Origin: Methylobacterium goesingense
GTDB lineage: Bacteria > Pseudomonadota > Alphaproteobacteria > Rhizobiales > Beijerinckiaceae
Length of the DNA: 54,051 nucleotides
Direction: 5' to 3'
Assembly: GCF_022179225.1 (NCBI RefSeq)
Contig: NZ_BPQL01000122.1
Location: 1 to 54,051, forward strand
The notes beneath the pieces were generated by a model. The model was not told the origin of the DNA and did not search any database. It saw only the letters and a program-made list of their open reading frames with translations. This document shows positions 1 through 9,066 of this stretch, one piece after another. Every line of letters begins with the position of its first letter. Position 1 is the stretch's first letter. A program made the translations under genes and the position numbers.

Positions 1-362
1 GCGTTGATCTCGGCCACGGGCTGGCCGAAATACAGGTTCGCGGCCGGCTGGATCGTGTCGGCGAGCCAGGCCTCGGCCTCGGTCAGCGCCGGGCAGGCCA
101 GGGTGACGCGCTGCTTCAGGGCGACGGTGCCCTTGCCGAGGCGGGTGACGCGGTAGGGTTGCAGCATGCCGCAGACGCCCGGCCCGCTGATCTCCTTCGA
201 CGGGGTGACGAACTCGGTCGTCTCCACGAGGCGCTTGGCGTTGCAGGCCTGCTCGGTCTGATCACGCCATGCCTCGCGCTGCTCAAACTTGTTGAGTGCA
301 CAGCCGGTGAGGCCCGCGCCGAACAGCGTGAGGGCCGAGAACGCGAATACGCTACGCCACAT
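1..362 (-). CDS. Extensin-like family lipoprotein, C-terminal part cut by window edge
   Basis: The visible 120 residues begin MWRSVFAFSALTLFGAGLTGC, a lipoprotein signal peptide with an LTGC lipobox, so the protein is probably anchored in the cell envelope. The mature part has paired cysteines and a stretch reading VTLACPALTEAEAWL, followed by PAANLYFGQPVAEIN. That matches the start of the extensin-like C-terminal domain found in many Rhizobiales secreted proteins, which is cysteine-rich. The rest of the domain lies outside the window. The start is the only ATG placed directly before the signal peptide. The gene is divergent from the amidase, with about 110 bp between. No enzymatic activity is established for this bacterial family. 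Confidence 0.75.
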   Translation of the reverse strand, partial: MWRSVFAFSALTLFGAGLTGCALNKFEQREAWRDQTEQACNAKRLVETTEFVTPSKEISGPGVCGMLQPYRVTRLGKGTVALKQRVTLACPALTEAEAWLADTIQPAANLYFGQPVAEIN

Positions 363-472
363 GACCGCGAAGATGCGCAGGGTTACGTAAACGATGCGTC
401 AACGATGCGGTGCGGGCCCGCCGCCTGTGGACGGGTGTTGACAGGAGCCGGCCGAGACCGGACCAAGCCTCC

Positions 473-1711
473 ATGCTCTCCCTCGTCGATCTCCGCACCC
501 GCATCATTGCCGGCACCCTCGACCCCGCCGGCGCCATCCGCCTCGCCGAGGCCGCCATCGCGGCCCGCGACCCCGGCATCGGGGCGATCGTCAGCCGAAA
601 TCCCGCACCCGCGATCGCCGGCTCGGGGCCGCTGGCGGGCATCGCCGTCGGGGTCAAGGACATCATCGACACCGCCGACCTGCCCACGCAGATGGGTTCG
701 CCGATCTATGCCGGCTGGCAGCCCAAGGCGGATGCCGCCATCGTGGCGCGCCTGCGGGCGCTGGGCGCCGTGCCCCTGATCAAGACCACGACCTCGCCCT
801 TCGCGAGCCACGACCCCACCGCGACGGTGAACCCGCGCGACCCCGGCCACACGCCGGGCGGCTCCTCGGCGGGCTCGGCCGCGGCCGTCGCCGCCGGGAT
901 GGTGCCTCTGGCCCTCGGTACCCAGACCGGCGGCTCGGTGATCCGGCCGGCGGCCTTCTGCGGGGTGGCGGCGATCAAGCCGTCCTTCCGCCTCCTGCCG
1001 ACGGTCGGCGTGAAGACCTTCTCCTGGGCGCTCGACACCGTCGGGCTGTTCGGGGCCGGCATCCGCGACATCGCCCAGGGCCTGAGCCTGATCGCCGACC
1101 GGCCCGCCCTCGACCTCGATCTCGACGTAGCCCCGCAGGCCCCGCGCATCGGCCTCTGCCTCCAGGGATTCGCGGATGCCCCCGATGCGGACGCCCTCGC
1201 CGCCTTGACCCGGGCCGCCCGCGCGGCGGAGGCCGCCGGCGCGCGGGTCGTCGACCTCGTCCTGCCGTCGCCGCTGCCGGAGGCCTGGGCGTGCCACGCG
1301 ATCATCCAGGATTACGAGGCCCGTCAGGCGCTGGCCTGGGAATACGCGCACCATCGGGCGCAGCTCAGCCCGGAACTCGGCGCGCAGCTCGACGCGGCGC
1401 AGGATCTCGTGGCCGCCCAGTACGACGCGGCGCGCCGCTCCGCCCACCGGGCTCGGCGCGTCCTCAAGGATCTGTTCGGGGAGTTCGACGCGATCCTCAC
1501 CCTGTCGGCCCCGGGCCGCGCGCCGGCCAGCCTCGGCACCACGGGCGACGCGCGCTTCAACCGCCTCTGGACCCTGATGGGCGTGCCCTGCGTCACCGTC
1601 CCGGTCCCCGGCGACGGCCTGCCGCTGGGCGTCCAGGTCGTCGCCCGCTTCGGCGACGACGGACGCGCGCTCGCCGTGGCGGGGATGATCGAGCGGGCCC
1701 TGGCGGCGTAG
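473..1711 (+). CDS. Amidase, malonamidase E2-like
   Basis: This is a 412-residue amidase-signature hydrolase. The Ser-cisSer-Lys triad can be read directly: Lys62 in GVKDIIDTADLPT, Ser131 in HTPGGSSAGSAAA and Ser155 in GTQTGGSVIRPAAFCG. These positions and the overall length match malonamidase E2 of Bradyrhizobium, as I recall that protein, and long blocks around IKPSFR, PTVGVK and SWALDTVGLFGA look alike. Malonamidase hydrolyses malonamate to malonate and ammonia. Other small amides are possible substrates, since the signature family is broad. An in-frame start 63 bp upstream exists, but the ATG giving MLSLVDLRTRI fits the family N-terminus. It stands alone, with no malonate genes beside it. 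Confidence 0.85.
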   Translation: MLSLVDLRTRIIAGTLDPAGAIRLAEAAIAARDPGIGAIVSRNPAPAIAGSGPLAGIAVGVKDIIDTADLPTQMGSPIYAGWQPKADAAIVARLRALGAVPLIKTTTSPFASHDPTATVNPRDPGHTPGGSSAGSAAAVAAGMVPLALGTQTGGSVIRPAAFCGVAAIKPSFRLLPTVGVKTFSWALDTVGLFGAGIRDIAQGLSLIADRPALDLDLDVAPQAPRIGLCLQGFADAPDADALAALTRAARAAEAAGARVVDLVLPSPLPEAWACHAIIQDYEARQALAWEYAHHRAQLSPELGAQLDAAQDLVAAQYDAARRSAHRARRVLKDLFGEFDAILTLSAPGRAPASLGTTGDARFNRLWTLMGVPCVTVPVPGDGLPLGVQVVARFGDDGRALAVAGMIERALAA

Positions 1712-1792
1712 CGCTCGGAACACCTTGAGCCGACGAGACCCAGGGGCTATCGCCCCGCTCGTCCCCAACCCGTGCCACCGACGGTCGCCCCG

Positions 1793-2560
1793 ATGCATCC
1801 CTGGAAACAGGCCGTGGCCCGGGCCTTCGACGGGGCCGAGGGCTATGACGGGGCGGCGGCGATCCAGGCCGCGGTGGCGGACCGTCTCGCGCGTCGGATC
1901 GGCGGCGAGGTCCTTGCGCCGGCGCCGCGCATCCTCGAGGTCGGCTGCGGCACCGGATTGCTGACCGAGGCTCTGCGCCGTCGCGTCCCGGACGGCGACG
2001 TCGTCGCTTCCGACATCGCCCCCGCCATGGTGCGGCGCTGCCGTGCCCGCTTCACCGGGGCCGCCAGCCCGACCTTCGTCGTCATGGATGCGGAGCGGCC
2101 CGCCCTGGCGCCCGGCTTCGACCTGATCGCATCGAGCCTCGCCGCGCAATGGTTCGAGGATCTACCCGGAACCCTGGCGGCTCTCGCCGCCCTCCTGGCC
2201 CCCGGCGGCTTGCTCGCGGTGGCGACCCTCGGCGCGGGCACCTTCGCCGAGTGGCGGGCGGCGCACGCGGCGCTCGGCTTGGAGGCGGCCACACCGACCT
2301 ATCCGACCCTGGGGGAGCTTGCCGCGCTGACGGTCCCGGGCTGCACCCTCGCGGTCTCCGCCGAGCCCCTGGTCGAGACTCATGCGGACGGCCGCGCCTT
2401 CCTCAACGCGCTGCGGGCCATCGGCGCCGGGACGCCCGGCACGTCCGAACCCCTCTCGCCCGGCGCGATGCGGCGCGTGCTGCGGGGTTTCGAGGTGGGG
2501 GGCTCGCGGGTGACCTACGAGGTTGCGACCCTGCTCATCCGACGCGCCGAACAGGGTTAA
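1793..2560 (+). CDS. BioC-like SAM-dependent methyltransferase
   Basis: This 255-residue class I methyltransferase has SAM motif I as ILEVGCGTGLLTEAL at about residues 50-64, motif II around VVASDIAPAM, and a post-II block SSLAAQWFEDL. The last block resembles the SSxAxQW signature of BioC, the malonyl-ACP O-methyltransferase that starts pimelate synthesis for biotin. No other biotin gene lies nearby, so the BioC role is an inference; a generic methyltransferase is the alternative. The ATG giving MHPWKQAVARAFDGA is preferred over an upstream GTG because BioC proteins begin close to the VARAFDGA-type segment. It converges with metW across a 36-bp gap. Confidence 0.65.
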   Translation: MHPWKQAVARAFDGAEGYDGAAAIQAAVADRLARRIGGEVLAPAPRILEVGCGTGLLTEALRRRVPDGDVVASDIAPAMVRRCRARFTGAASPTFVVMDAERPALAPGFDLIASSLAAQWFEDLPGTLAALAALLAPGGLLAVATLGAGTFAEWRAAHAALGLEAATPTYPTLGELAALTVPGCTLAVSAEPLVETHADGRAFLNALRAIGAGTPGTSEPLSPGAMRRVLRGFEVGGSRVTYEVATLLIRRAEQG

Positions 2561-2596
2561 GAGTTTTCACGTGCAACAGGCCGAACCGGACCCTGC

Positions 2597-3289
2597 TCAG
2601 GGGGCAGACCCGGCCGCACCCCGGCGCAGCAGGAACACACCCTGCGCGCCCATCAGGTTCCAGACCCACCAGGGCATCGCGAAGCGCATCGGCCGGCCGC
2701 TGGCATCCAGGGCGGTGGCCTTCTCGATCTCGGCGTTCACCGTCCGGCACAGGCCGACGAAGTCGCGGATCGTGCAATGGTGGATGTTCTGGGTCTCGTA
2801 CCATTCCTCCGGCATCAGGGCCGTGACCGGCATGCGCCCGCGCAAAGCGAGTTCCGAGCGCACACGCCAATGGCCGAAATTCGGGAACGAGATGATGACC
2901 TGCCGGCCGATGCGCAGAAGATGCTCCAGCACGATGCGCGGGTTGCGGGTCGCCTGAATGGTCTGGGACAGGACCACCACGTCGAAGGCGTCGTCGGGAT
3001 AGTTCGCCAGATCGGTGTCGGCATCGCCCTGGATCACCGGCAGGCCGCGAGCGAGGCAGGCGTTCACCCCCTCCCGCGACAGCTCGATGCCGCGCCCGTC
3101 GACGCCGCGCCGGTCGCGCAGCAGGGCCAGCAGAGCGCCGTCGCCGCAGCCGATATCGAGGACCCGGGCATTGGCCGGCACCAGGTCGAGCACCACGAGG
3201 TGGTCGACGCGGGTGTCGCCCGCTTCCGCGCGCGGCAGCGTCTCCGCCGTCTCCCAGGGCCTGTGGGCCTGCGCCACGGGTCCCGTCAC
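2597..3289 (-). CDS. metW: Methionine biosynthesis protein MetW
   Basis: This 230-residue protein has a methyltransferase-like fold with the motif [17 protein letters not shown] and the MetW family block [34 protein letters not shown]. MetW accompanies MetX in proteobacteria and is needed for efficient homoserine acylation; no methyltransferase reaction is established. The start is a GTG that overlaps the metX stop as GTGA, which implies translational coupling. The reading frame stays open far upstream, but that part is only a shadow of metX. About 230 residues is the normal size for the family. Confidence 0.93.
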   Translation of the reverse strand: MTGPVAQAHRPWETAETLPRAEAGDTRVDHLVVLDLVPANARVLDIGCGDGALLALLRDRRGVDGRGIELSREGVNACLARGLPVIQGDADTDLANYPDDAFDVVVLSQTIQATRNPRIVLEHLLRIGRQVIISFPNFGHWRVRSELALRGRMPVTALMPEEWYETQNIHHCTIRDFVGLCRTVNAEIEKATALDASGRPMRFAMPWWVWNLMGAQGVFLLRRGAAGSAP

Positions 3290-4497
3290 AGGCCGCGGGC
3301 CCGGGCGGCGGCGTCGATGAAGCCGCGGGCGGCGGCGAACATCGCCGGCTCGTCGAGGAGGAAGGCGTCGTGGCCCTTGTCGCTCTCGACCTCCACGAAC
3401 GCCACCGGGGCCGAGGCCGCGTTCAGGGCGTGGACGATGGCGCGGGATTCGGAGGTCGGGAACAGCCAGTCGGAAGTGAAGGACATCACGCAGAACCGGG
3501 TCTTGGTGCCCTTGAAGGCGTTGGCGAGTACGCCGCCCTGGTCGGCGGCGAGGTCGAAGTAGTCCATCGCCCGGGTGAGGTAGAGATAGGCGTTGGCGTC
3601 GAAGCGCTCGACGAAGCTGAGGCCCTGGTGGCGCAGGTAGCTCTCGATCTGAAAGTCGGCGTTGAACGAGAAGGTCGGCGCCGAGCCGCCCTGGAAGCGG
3701 CGCCCGAACTTGCGGTGCAGGGCCGGCTCCGACAGGTAGGTGATGTGCGCGCCCATGCGGGCCACACCCAGGCCCTTGGCCGGGCGGGTGCCGGCCTCGA
3801 GGTAGCGCCCCTCGGCCCAGGCCGGATCGGCCATGATCGCCTGCCGGCCGACCTCGTGGAAGGCGATGTTCTGCGCCGAGTGGCGCGGACCGGTGGCGAT
3901 CGGCATCGCGGCGAAGACCCGCTCGGGGTAGCTCGCCGCCCATTGCAGCACCTGCATGCCGCCCATGGAGCCGCCGATACAGAGGAACAGATCGCGGATG
4001 CCGAGCCGGTCGAGCAGCATCGCCTGGGCGCGGACCATGTCGCGGATGGTCACCAGGGGGAAGTCGAGTCCGTAGGCGCGGCCTGTCGCCGGATCGATCG
4101 AAGCCGGGCCGGTGGAGCCCATGCACGAGCCGACGACGTTCGAACACACGACGAAGTAGCGGTCGGTGTCCACGGGCTTGCCCGGCCCCACCAGGGTCTC
4201 CCACCAGCCGCGCTTGCCCGTCACCGGATGCGTGTGGGCGAAGTGCTGGTCGCCGGTGAGCGCGTGGCAGATCAGCACGGCGTTGGAGCGGTCCGCGTTG
4301 AGGGTGCCGGCGGTCTGGTAGGCGATCTGGAACGGCGCGAGCTGCACGCCGGCATCCATCGCCAGGGGCTCGTCCGGCCCGAACCGCGCCACGAGGCCCT
4401 TCGGCTCGTGGGCCTGGGAAACCTCGGCACCCGGCGCGTCGGCGCGGGCCGATACGTCTTCGGGCGTGCCGACTTTCAGGGCGGTATCCAGCGACAT
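3286..4497 (-). CDS. metX: Homoserine O-acyltransferase MetX
   Basis: This 403-residue alpha/beta hydrolase-fold enzyme acylates the homoserine hydroxyl, the first committed step to methionine. The nucleophile elbow is [10 protein letters not shown] with Ser177. The acid and base lie in [10 protein letters not shown] (Asp) and [13 protein letters not shown] (His) near the C-terminus. The oxyanion and substrate region [15 protein letters not shown] is also present. MetX enzymes can use acetyl-CoA or succinyl-CoA, and the sequence alone does not settle which. [10 protein letters not shown] is taken as the start; an upstream ATG adds 21 residues rich in Arg and Pro. The gene is divergent from chorismate mutase, and its leader contains an inverted repeat listed separately. 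Confidence 0.93.
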   Translation of the reverse strand: MSLDTALKVGTPEDVSARADAPGAEVSQAHEPKGLVARFGPDEPLAMDAGVQLAPFQIAYQTAGTLNADRSNAVLICHALTGDQHFAHTHPVTGKRGWWETLVGPGKPVDTDRYFVVCSNVVGSCMGSTGPASIDPATGRAYGLDFPLVTIRDMVRAQAMLLDRLGIRDLFLCIGGSMGGMQVLQWAASYPERVFAAMPIATGPRHSAQNIAFHEVGRQAIMADPAWAEGRYLEAGTRPAKGLGVARMGAHITYLSEPALHRKFGRRFQGGSAPTFSFNADFQIESYLRHQGLSFVERFDANAYLYLTRAMDYFDLAADQGGVLANAFKGTKTRFCVMSFTSDWLFPTSESRAIVHALNAASAPVAFVEVESDKGHDAFLLDEPAMFAAARGFIDAAARARGL

Positions 4498-4582
4498 GGT
4501 GATGAAACGGGTTGGAGGAGACGGCGCGTCGGTCCGGGGCGGGACGGCTCGGCGTGCCATCCGAGGATCAGGACCATGCGTC

Positions 4583-4616
4583 CGTGAGGCGTTGAGGTAG
4601 TGTGCGCTTCCTCACG
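4583..4616 (-). promoter_or_regulatory. Inverted repeat in the metX leader
   Basis: A 7-bp perfect inverted repeat (CGTGAGG ... CCTCACG) encloses 20 nt, about 85 bp upstream of metX. The enclosed segment carries a second CCTCA that could pair with the same 5' arm in the metX transcript. Two mutually exclusive hairpins are therefore possible. It does not match the SAM-II consensus I know. It could be a leader hairpin or a protein operator; its function is unknown. Confidence 0.35.
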
Positions 4617-4753
4617 CGTCAACGAAAGGGCGCGGCTGCAACGCGGTGCTCTGGCCCTTCGGCCCGCGCGATCGTAGACCGTTCGGCGGCGGCGGGGAGG
4701 CGAGACCCCGGCGACGGCCCTTCCCTTAACCACCGCACCCTCGCGAGCCCCCG

Positions 4754-5617
4754 ATGCGCTTCACGACGAGACCCGCGCCGCCCCTCGACAACCTCGGCGA
4801 CCTGCGCGCCGAGATCGACCGGATCGACGCCGAGATGCACGCCCTGCTGATCCAGCGCGGGTCGATCATCGACCGGCTGATCGCGGTCAAGCGCACCTCG
4901 GCCAGCGGCTCGGCCTTCCGCCCCGGGCGCGAGGCCTCGATGATGCGGCGCGTGGCCGAGCGCCATCGCGGGCTCCTGCCCCTCGACACCGTGGAGGGCA
5001 TCTGGCGGGTCATCATCGCGACCTTCACCTACGTGCAGGCACCGTTCTCGGTGCATGCCGACATCTCGGGCGGGGATGCGCCGATGCGCGATTCCGCCCG
5101 CTTCCACTTCGGCTTCACGGTGCCCTACCGGCCGCACCCCACCTGCCTCGCGGTGATCGAGGCGGTGGCCGCCTCCCGCGGCGACCTCGGCATCTTCCGC
5201 CTCGATCCGGACGGCTCGGGTCCCTCCACCGACGCGGCGCCCTGGTGGGAAGGGCTCGTCGGCGAGGGCCGCCCCAAGGTCATCGCGCGCCTGCCCTTCA
5301 TCGAGCGCCCGACCCACCCGGCCGGCACACCCGTCTTCGTGGTCTCGAATCCGCTGGACGATCCGGCCGCCGCCCAGCGCGACTGGGTGCTGCACGCCAC
5401 CCGCGTCGCGGCCTGGGAGCCGGAGGCCATGCGCGCCCTGCAGGACCTCTACGGCGAGGTCGTCGCCCGCGCGCCCGGGCCGGGCGGGCACGGCCTCCTC
5501 CTCGCCGTCCCGGGCGGTGTCAGCGCCCGGCAGCTGCACGAGGCCCTGACCCGGGCCGGCGCCGCGCCCGAGACCCTCGACGAGATCGGCAGCCACGCCG
5601 CCCGCTTCCGGGTCTGA
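4754..5617 (+). CDS. Chorismate mutase (AroQ class)
   Basis: This protein has 287 residues. The N-terminal 90 residues are an AroQ-type chorismate mutase: LRAEIDRIDAEMHALLIQRGSIIDRL, then VKR, then a second helix ending in EGIWRVIIATFTYVQ. It converts chorismate to prephenate for Phe and Tyr. The remaining 190 or so residues have no motif I recognise; they are longer than a stand-alone mutase and are typical of the Rhizobiales form. hisC and tyrC follow on the same strand, making an operon of prephenate formation, transamination and dehydrogenation. The cytoplasmic location is inferred from the lack of a signal sequence. A regulatory role for the C-terminal part is only a guess. Confidence 0.88.
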   Translation: MRFTTRPAPPLDNLGDLRAEIDRIDAEMHALLIQRGSIIDRLIAVKRTSASGSAFRPGREASMMRRVAERHRGLLPLDTVEGIWRVIIATFTYVQAPFSVHADISGGDAPMRDSARFHFGFTVPYRPHPTCLAVIEAVAASRGDLGIFRLDPDGSGPSTDAAPWWEGLVGEGRPKVIARLPFIERPTHPAGTPVFVVSNPLDDPAAAQRDWVLHATRVAAWEPEAMRALQDLYGEVVARAPGPGGHGLLLAVPGGVSARQLHEALTRAGAAPETLDEIGSHAARFRV

Positions 5618-5717
5618 AGCAAGAGGCTTCGGAGCATGGGGTCGGCTCGCAAAGCCGAGCGAGCTTTGTTAGACGGGCGCTTCGCCGACGAACCGGCGGC
5701 CTCCAGGTCTCCTCCTC

Positions 5718-6842
5718 ATGTCCTCTGCCCCCCTCGCCCCCTCGCGCCCGGTGCCCCGCCCCGGTGTTCTCGCCATCGAGGCCTACGTGCCCGGCAAGAG
5801 CGGGGCGCCCGGCCTGGCCAAGGTCCACAAGCTCTCCTCGAACGAGACGCCGCTGGGCCCGAGCCCGAAGGCGGTAGCGGCGATGCGGGCGGAAGCCGCC
5901 AAGCTCGAACTCTATCCGGACGGCACCGCGACCCGCCTGCGCGAGGCGATCGCGACCCGCTACGGCCTCGATCCGGCGCGGATCGTCTGCGGCGCCGGCT
6001 CGGACGAGCTGCTGTCCTTCCTGGCCTACGCCTATCTCGGCCCCGGCGACGAGGGGATCTTCACCGAGCACGGCTTCCTGGTCTACCGGATCGCCATCCT
6101 GGCCGCGGGCGGCACCCCGGTGGTAGTGAAGGAGCGGGATCTCCGCGCCGACGTCGACGCGCTGCTCGCCGCCGTCACAGCCCGCACCAAGATCGTCTAC
6201 CTCGCCAACCCCAACAACCCGACCGGCACCTACCTGCCGTTCGACGAGGTGCGGCGCCTGCAGGCGGGCCTGCCGCCCCACGTCCTCCTCGTCCTCGACG
6301 GGGCCTATGCCGAGTACGTGCGGGCGAACGACTACAGCGCCGGCCTCGACCTCGTGCTCGAGGCCAACAACGTCGTGATGACCCGGACCTTCTCGAAGAT
6401 CCACGGGCTCGCGGCCCTGCGCGTCGGCTGGATGGTCGCGCCTTCCGAGGTGGCCGACGCGGTCAACCGCATCCGGGGGCCATTCAACCTGTCGGGGGCC
6501 GGCATCGCGGCGGGCGCGGCCGCCATCGCGGACGACGCGCATGTGGCCGCGGCGGTGGCCCACAACGACACCTGGCTCGCCACGATGACGGACGCGGTTC
6601 GCGACCTCGGCCTCGCGGTGACGCCGAGCGTCGCCAACTTCATCCTCGTCCACTTCCCCGCCGAGCCCGGCCGGAGCGCGGCGGAGGCCGACGCCTTCCT
6701 CACCACGCGGGGCGTCATCACCCGCCGGGTCTCCTCCTATGGCCTGCCGGATGCCTTACGGGTCACCATCGGCGGCGAGGAGGCGAACCGCGCCTTCCTC
6801 GATGCCCTGACCGCCTTCGTGCGGGGCGAGACCCGTGGCTGA
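5718..6842 (+). CDS. hisC: Histidinol-phosphate aminotransferase family (HisC), probable aromatic aminotransferase
   Basis: This 374-residue fold-type I PLP enzyme is of the HisC family. It has [16 protein letters not shown] near the N-terminus, [11 protein letters not shown] in the middle, the cofactor lysine in [17 protein letters not shown], and an Arg-rich substrate-binding tail ([24 protein letters not shown]). It sits between chorismate mutase and prephenate dehydrogenase and overlaps the latter by 8 bp. By context it may transaminate prephenate or aromatic 2-oxo acids as well as, or instead of, imidazole acetol phosphate. A second hisC elsewhere would support that. hisZ, hisG and hisD are in this window but in separate units. 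Confidence 0.88.
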   Translation: MSSAPLAPSRPVPRPGVLAIEAYVPGKSGAPGLAKVHKLSSNETPLGPSPKAVAAMRAEAAKLELYPDGTATRLREAIATRYGLDPARIVCGAGSDELLSFLAYAYLGPGDEGIFTEHGFLVYRIAILAAGGTPVVVKERDLRADVDALLAAVTARTKIVYLANPNNPTGTYLPFDEVRRLQAGLPPHVLLVLDGAYAEYVRANDYSAGLDLVLEANNVVMTRTFSKIHGLAALRVGWMVAPSEVADAVNRIRGPFNLSGAGIAAGAAAIADDAHVAAAVAHNDTWLATMTDAVRDLGLAVTPSVANFILVHFPAEPGRSAAEADAFLTTRGVITRRVSSYGLPDALRVTIGGEEANRAFLDALTAFVRGETRG

Positions 6843-7776
6843 GATCGACGCGCGTCCCCTGGACACCCTGGCCATCGTCGGCCTCGGGCTGATCGGCTCC
6901 TCGATCGCCCGCGGCGCGCGGCAGTTCGGCCTCGCCCGGCGCATCGTCGCCATCGACCGCGATGAAGCGGTGCTGGAGCGGGTGCGGGCGCTGAACCTCG
7001 CCGACGCGGCCACGGACGACCTCGCCGCCGGCGTGGCGGGGGCGGACCTCGTCATCCTGTGCGTGCCCGTGGGCGCGGTCGGGGCGGTGGCCGAACGCAT
7101 GGGTCCGGCCCTGAAACCCGGCGCCATCGTATCGGATGTCGGCTCGGTCAAGGCCTCGGTGGTCGCTGCCGTCGCGCCGCATCTGCCGGTCGGCGTGCAT
7201 TTCGTGCCCGCGCACCCCGTGGCCGGCACCGAGTATTCCGGACCGGATGCCGGGTTCTCGACCCTGTTCTCCGGGCGCTGGTGCATCCTCACCCCGGCCG
7301 AGGACACCGACCCAGCGGCGACCGCGCGGGTCCAGGTCTTCTGGGAGGGCCTGCGCGCCATCGTCGAGACGATGACGCCGGAGCATCACGACCTCGTCCT
7401 GGCGATCACCAGCCACGTGCCGCACCTCATCGCCTACAACATCGTGGGCACGGCGGCCGACCTGGAGGCCGTGACGCAATCCGAGGTGATAAAGTTCTCG
7501 GCCGGCGGCTTTCGCGACTTCACCCGCATCGCCGCCTCCGACCCGACCATGTGGCGGGACGTGTTCCTGACCAACAAGGACGCGGTGCTGGAGATGCTCG
7601 GGCGCTTTAACGAGGATCTCGCCGCCCTCGCCCGGGCGATCCGCTGGGGCGACGGCGAGGCTCTGCACGACCTGTTCACGCGCACCCGGGCCATCCGCCG
7701 CGGCATCGTCGCCATGGGCCAGGAGACGGCGGAGGCCGATTTCGGCCGCGGCCGGCCGAGCGACCCGGCGGCCTGA
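6835..7776 (+). CDS. tyrC: Prephenate/arogenate dehydrogenase
   Basis: This 313-residue NAD(P)-dependent dehydrogenase begins with the Rossmann motif [13 protein letters not shown]. The family block [28 protein letters not shown] and the helical C-terminal domain with [15 protein letters not shown] follow. It converts prephenate to 4-hydroxyphenylpyruvate or arogenate to tyrosine. The start is a GTG 8 bp inside the end of hisC, so translation is probably coupled. No ACT domain is visible after the dimerisation domain. The gene converges with the DUF2125 gene across 14 bp. Confidence 0.93.
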   Translation: MAEIDARPLDTLAIVGLGLIGSSIARGARQFGLARRIVAIDRDEAVLERVRALNLADAATDDLAAGVAGADLVILCVPVGAVGAVAERMGPALKPGAIVSDVGSVKASVVAAVAPHLPVGVHFVPAHPVAGTEYSGPDAGFSTLFSGRWCILTPAEDTDPAATARVQVFWEGLRAIVETMTPEHHDLVLAITSHVPHLIAYNIVGTAADLEAVTQSEVIKFSAGGFRDFTRIAASDPTMWRDVFLTNKDAVLEMLGRFNEDLAALARAIRWGDGEALHDLFTRTRAIRRGIVAMGQETAEADFGRGRPSDPAA

Positions 7777-7790
7777 CGGCGCGACGCCGC

Positions 7791-8891
7791 TCAGTAGAGC
7801 GGCGGCAGCTGCACGTTGGGGATCGGGAACGGACCGAGCATCAGCCGGCCGTCCGCGAGCCGCAGGGGCGGCAGCGCCTTGAGGGCGTCGTTGGCCGGCG
7901 CGGCCACGCCCGCCTCGGCGCTGGCCTGGTTCCGGCGGCCGACGAGGAGCTGGCCGACGAGGCTTCCGATGAGCGCCCCTTTCTCCGCGCCGAAGCGCTG
8001 GCCCATGATCTGACCGACCAGGGCCTCGACGCCAGCGGCGCGCAGGTCGAGCTGCCCTTGCGGCCGGTGGGCCGCATCGAGGTCGAGGCTACCCTTGGCC
8101 TGGAGCCGGCGCTCGCCCTTGGCCAGCGACAGGAGGGCGAGGTCGAGACTGCCGCCGGCCCGGCGCCAATCGTCGAGTTCCTTCGCCACCGTGCCGGTGC
8201 CGAGCGCGGTCGCCCGGTTGACCGTGGCATCCACGGCGAGGTCGGCCGGATCGGTATTGCCCAGCGCCGCGTCCGCGAGCGGCAAGCGGATGCCGGTCAC
8301 GCGCAGGCTGGTGTCGACGGCGCCATCCGTGGCGAAGCGGCCGGGCGTCGGGCGGGCGTGGAATTCGAGATGCTTCGTGTCGAAGTCGATCGGGTCCGGC
8401 CCGGCCCCGCGCACGCTGCCCTTGGCGTCGTTCGCCACCAGGGAGGCGCGCACGAAGCCCTCGGAGGCGCCGTGGAAGCTGCCCACCAGGGAGGTCCAGG
8501 TGGCGTCCGCGACGAGGTCGCCCTGCTCCACGTGGAAGGGGCCGCCGACTTCGAGGATCCCCTGGCGCGGCTGGTAGACCTGAACCACCGCCGTGACCGG
8601 CCCGAGGGTGAAGCGGCTGTCGGACCGGCTGAAGGCGAGGGCGGAACAGCGCAGCTCGATGCGGAACGGGTAGCCGGTGATGCTGCGGTCCGCGCAAGTC
8701 CAGCTGCGGCCGGCGGCCTGCTCGCGGGTGAGCCAGGCATCCATCTCGGATGCGGCGCGATGGCGGATGAAGAACCAGCCGATCGACCAGGCGACCACCA
8801 GGACGGCGAGGAGGATGTAGGGAAGGAATAGCCCCTTGCGCGAGTGGGGCTTAGGCGACGGGGAACTGGCCGGGATCGGACTCTGCGCCAT
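7791..8891 (-). CDS. DUF2125 domain protein, membrane anchored
   Basis: This 366-residue protein has a Ser/Pro-rich N-terminus, then one membrane segment (LFLPYILLAVLVVAWSIGWFF, about residues 20-41). A large extracytoplasmic domain follows, with WTCADRSITGYPFRIELRC near its start. The pattern TGYPFR followed by long beta-rich stretches is the hallmark of DUF2125, a family that commonly sits beside tyrC in Rhizobiales. The architecture resembles envelope proteins of the AsmA/YdbH kind, but no function is established. It is probably monocistronic; 17-bp tandem repeats lie upstream of its start. Confidence 0.82.
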   Translation of the reverse strand: MAQSPIPASSPSPKPHSRKGLFLPYILLAVLVVAWSIGWFFIRHRAASEMDAWLTREQAAGRSWTCADRSITGYPFRIELRCSALAFSRSDSRFTLGPVTAVVQVYQPRQGILEVGGPFHVEQGDLVADATWTSLVGSFHGASEGFVRASLVANDAKGSVRGAGPDPIDFDTKHLEFHARPTPGRFATDGAVDTSLRVTGIRLPLADAALGNTDPADLAVDATVNRATALGTGTVAKELDDWRRAGGSLDLALLSLAKGERRLQAKGSLDLDAAHRPQGQLDLRAAGVEALVGQIMGQRFGAEKGALIGSLVGQLLVGRRNQASAEAGVAAPANDALKALPPLRLADGRLMLGPFPIPNVQLPPLY

Positions 8892-8991
8892 CGGGTCTTC
8901 GTATCCTGCGCTCGCATCGGGGACCGCGACCGGATCGGGCGTCCCGCCTTACGCTTGGCAGGGTCTCGACGGCGAAAGCATGGCGGACATC

Positions 8992-9057
8992 GAAGTCCTG
9001 CCGTTGCGGAAGTCCTGCCGTTCCGGAAGTCTCGCCGATCGTAAGTCCCGTTCTTCG
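8992..9057. repeat. Short tandem repeat, 17-bp unit
   Basis: Two adjacent 17-bp units, GAAGTCCTGCCGTTGCG and GAAGTCCTGCCGTTCCG, differ at one base. A degraded third (GAAGTCTCGCCGATCG) and a more degraded fourth (TAAGTCCCGTTCTTCG) follow. The array lies about 100 bp upstream of the DUF2125 gene, in the otherwise featureless interval after the next minus-strand gene. It may be a small replication-slippage array or a set of binding sites. Confidence 0.6.
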
Positions 9058-9066
9058 ACGCCGCGC

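Noticed and set aside
4498..4753. A SAM-II riboswitch upstream of metX
   Set aside because: The leader has a hairpin but not the pseudoknot sequence pattern of SAM-II, so only an inverted repeat is reported.
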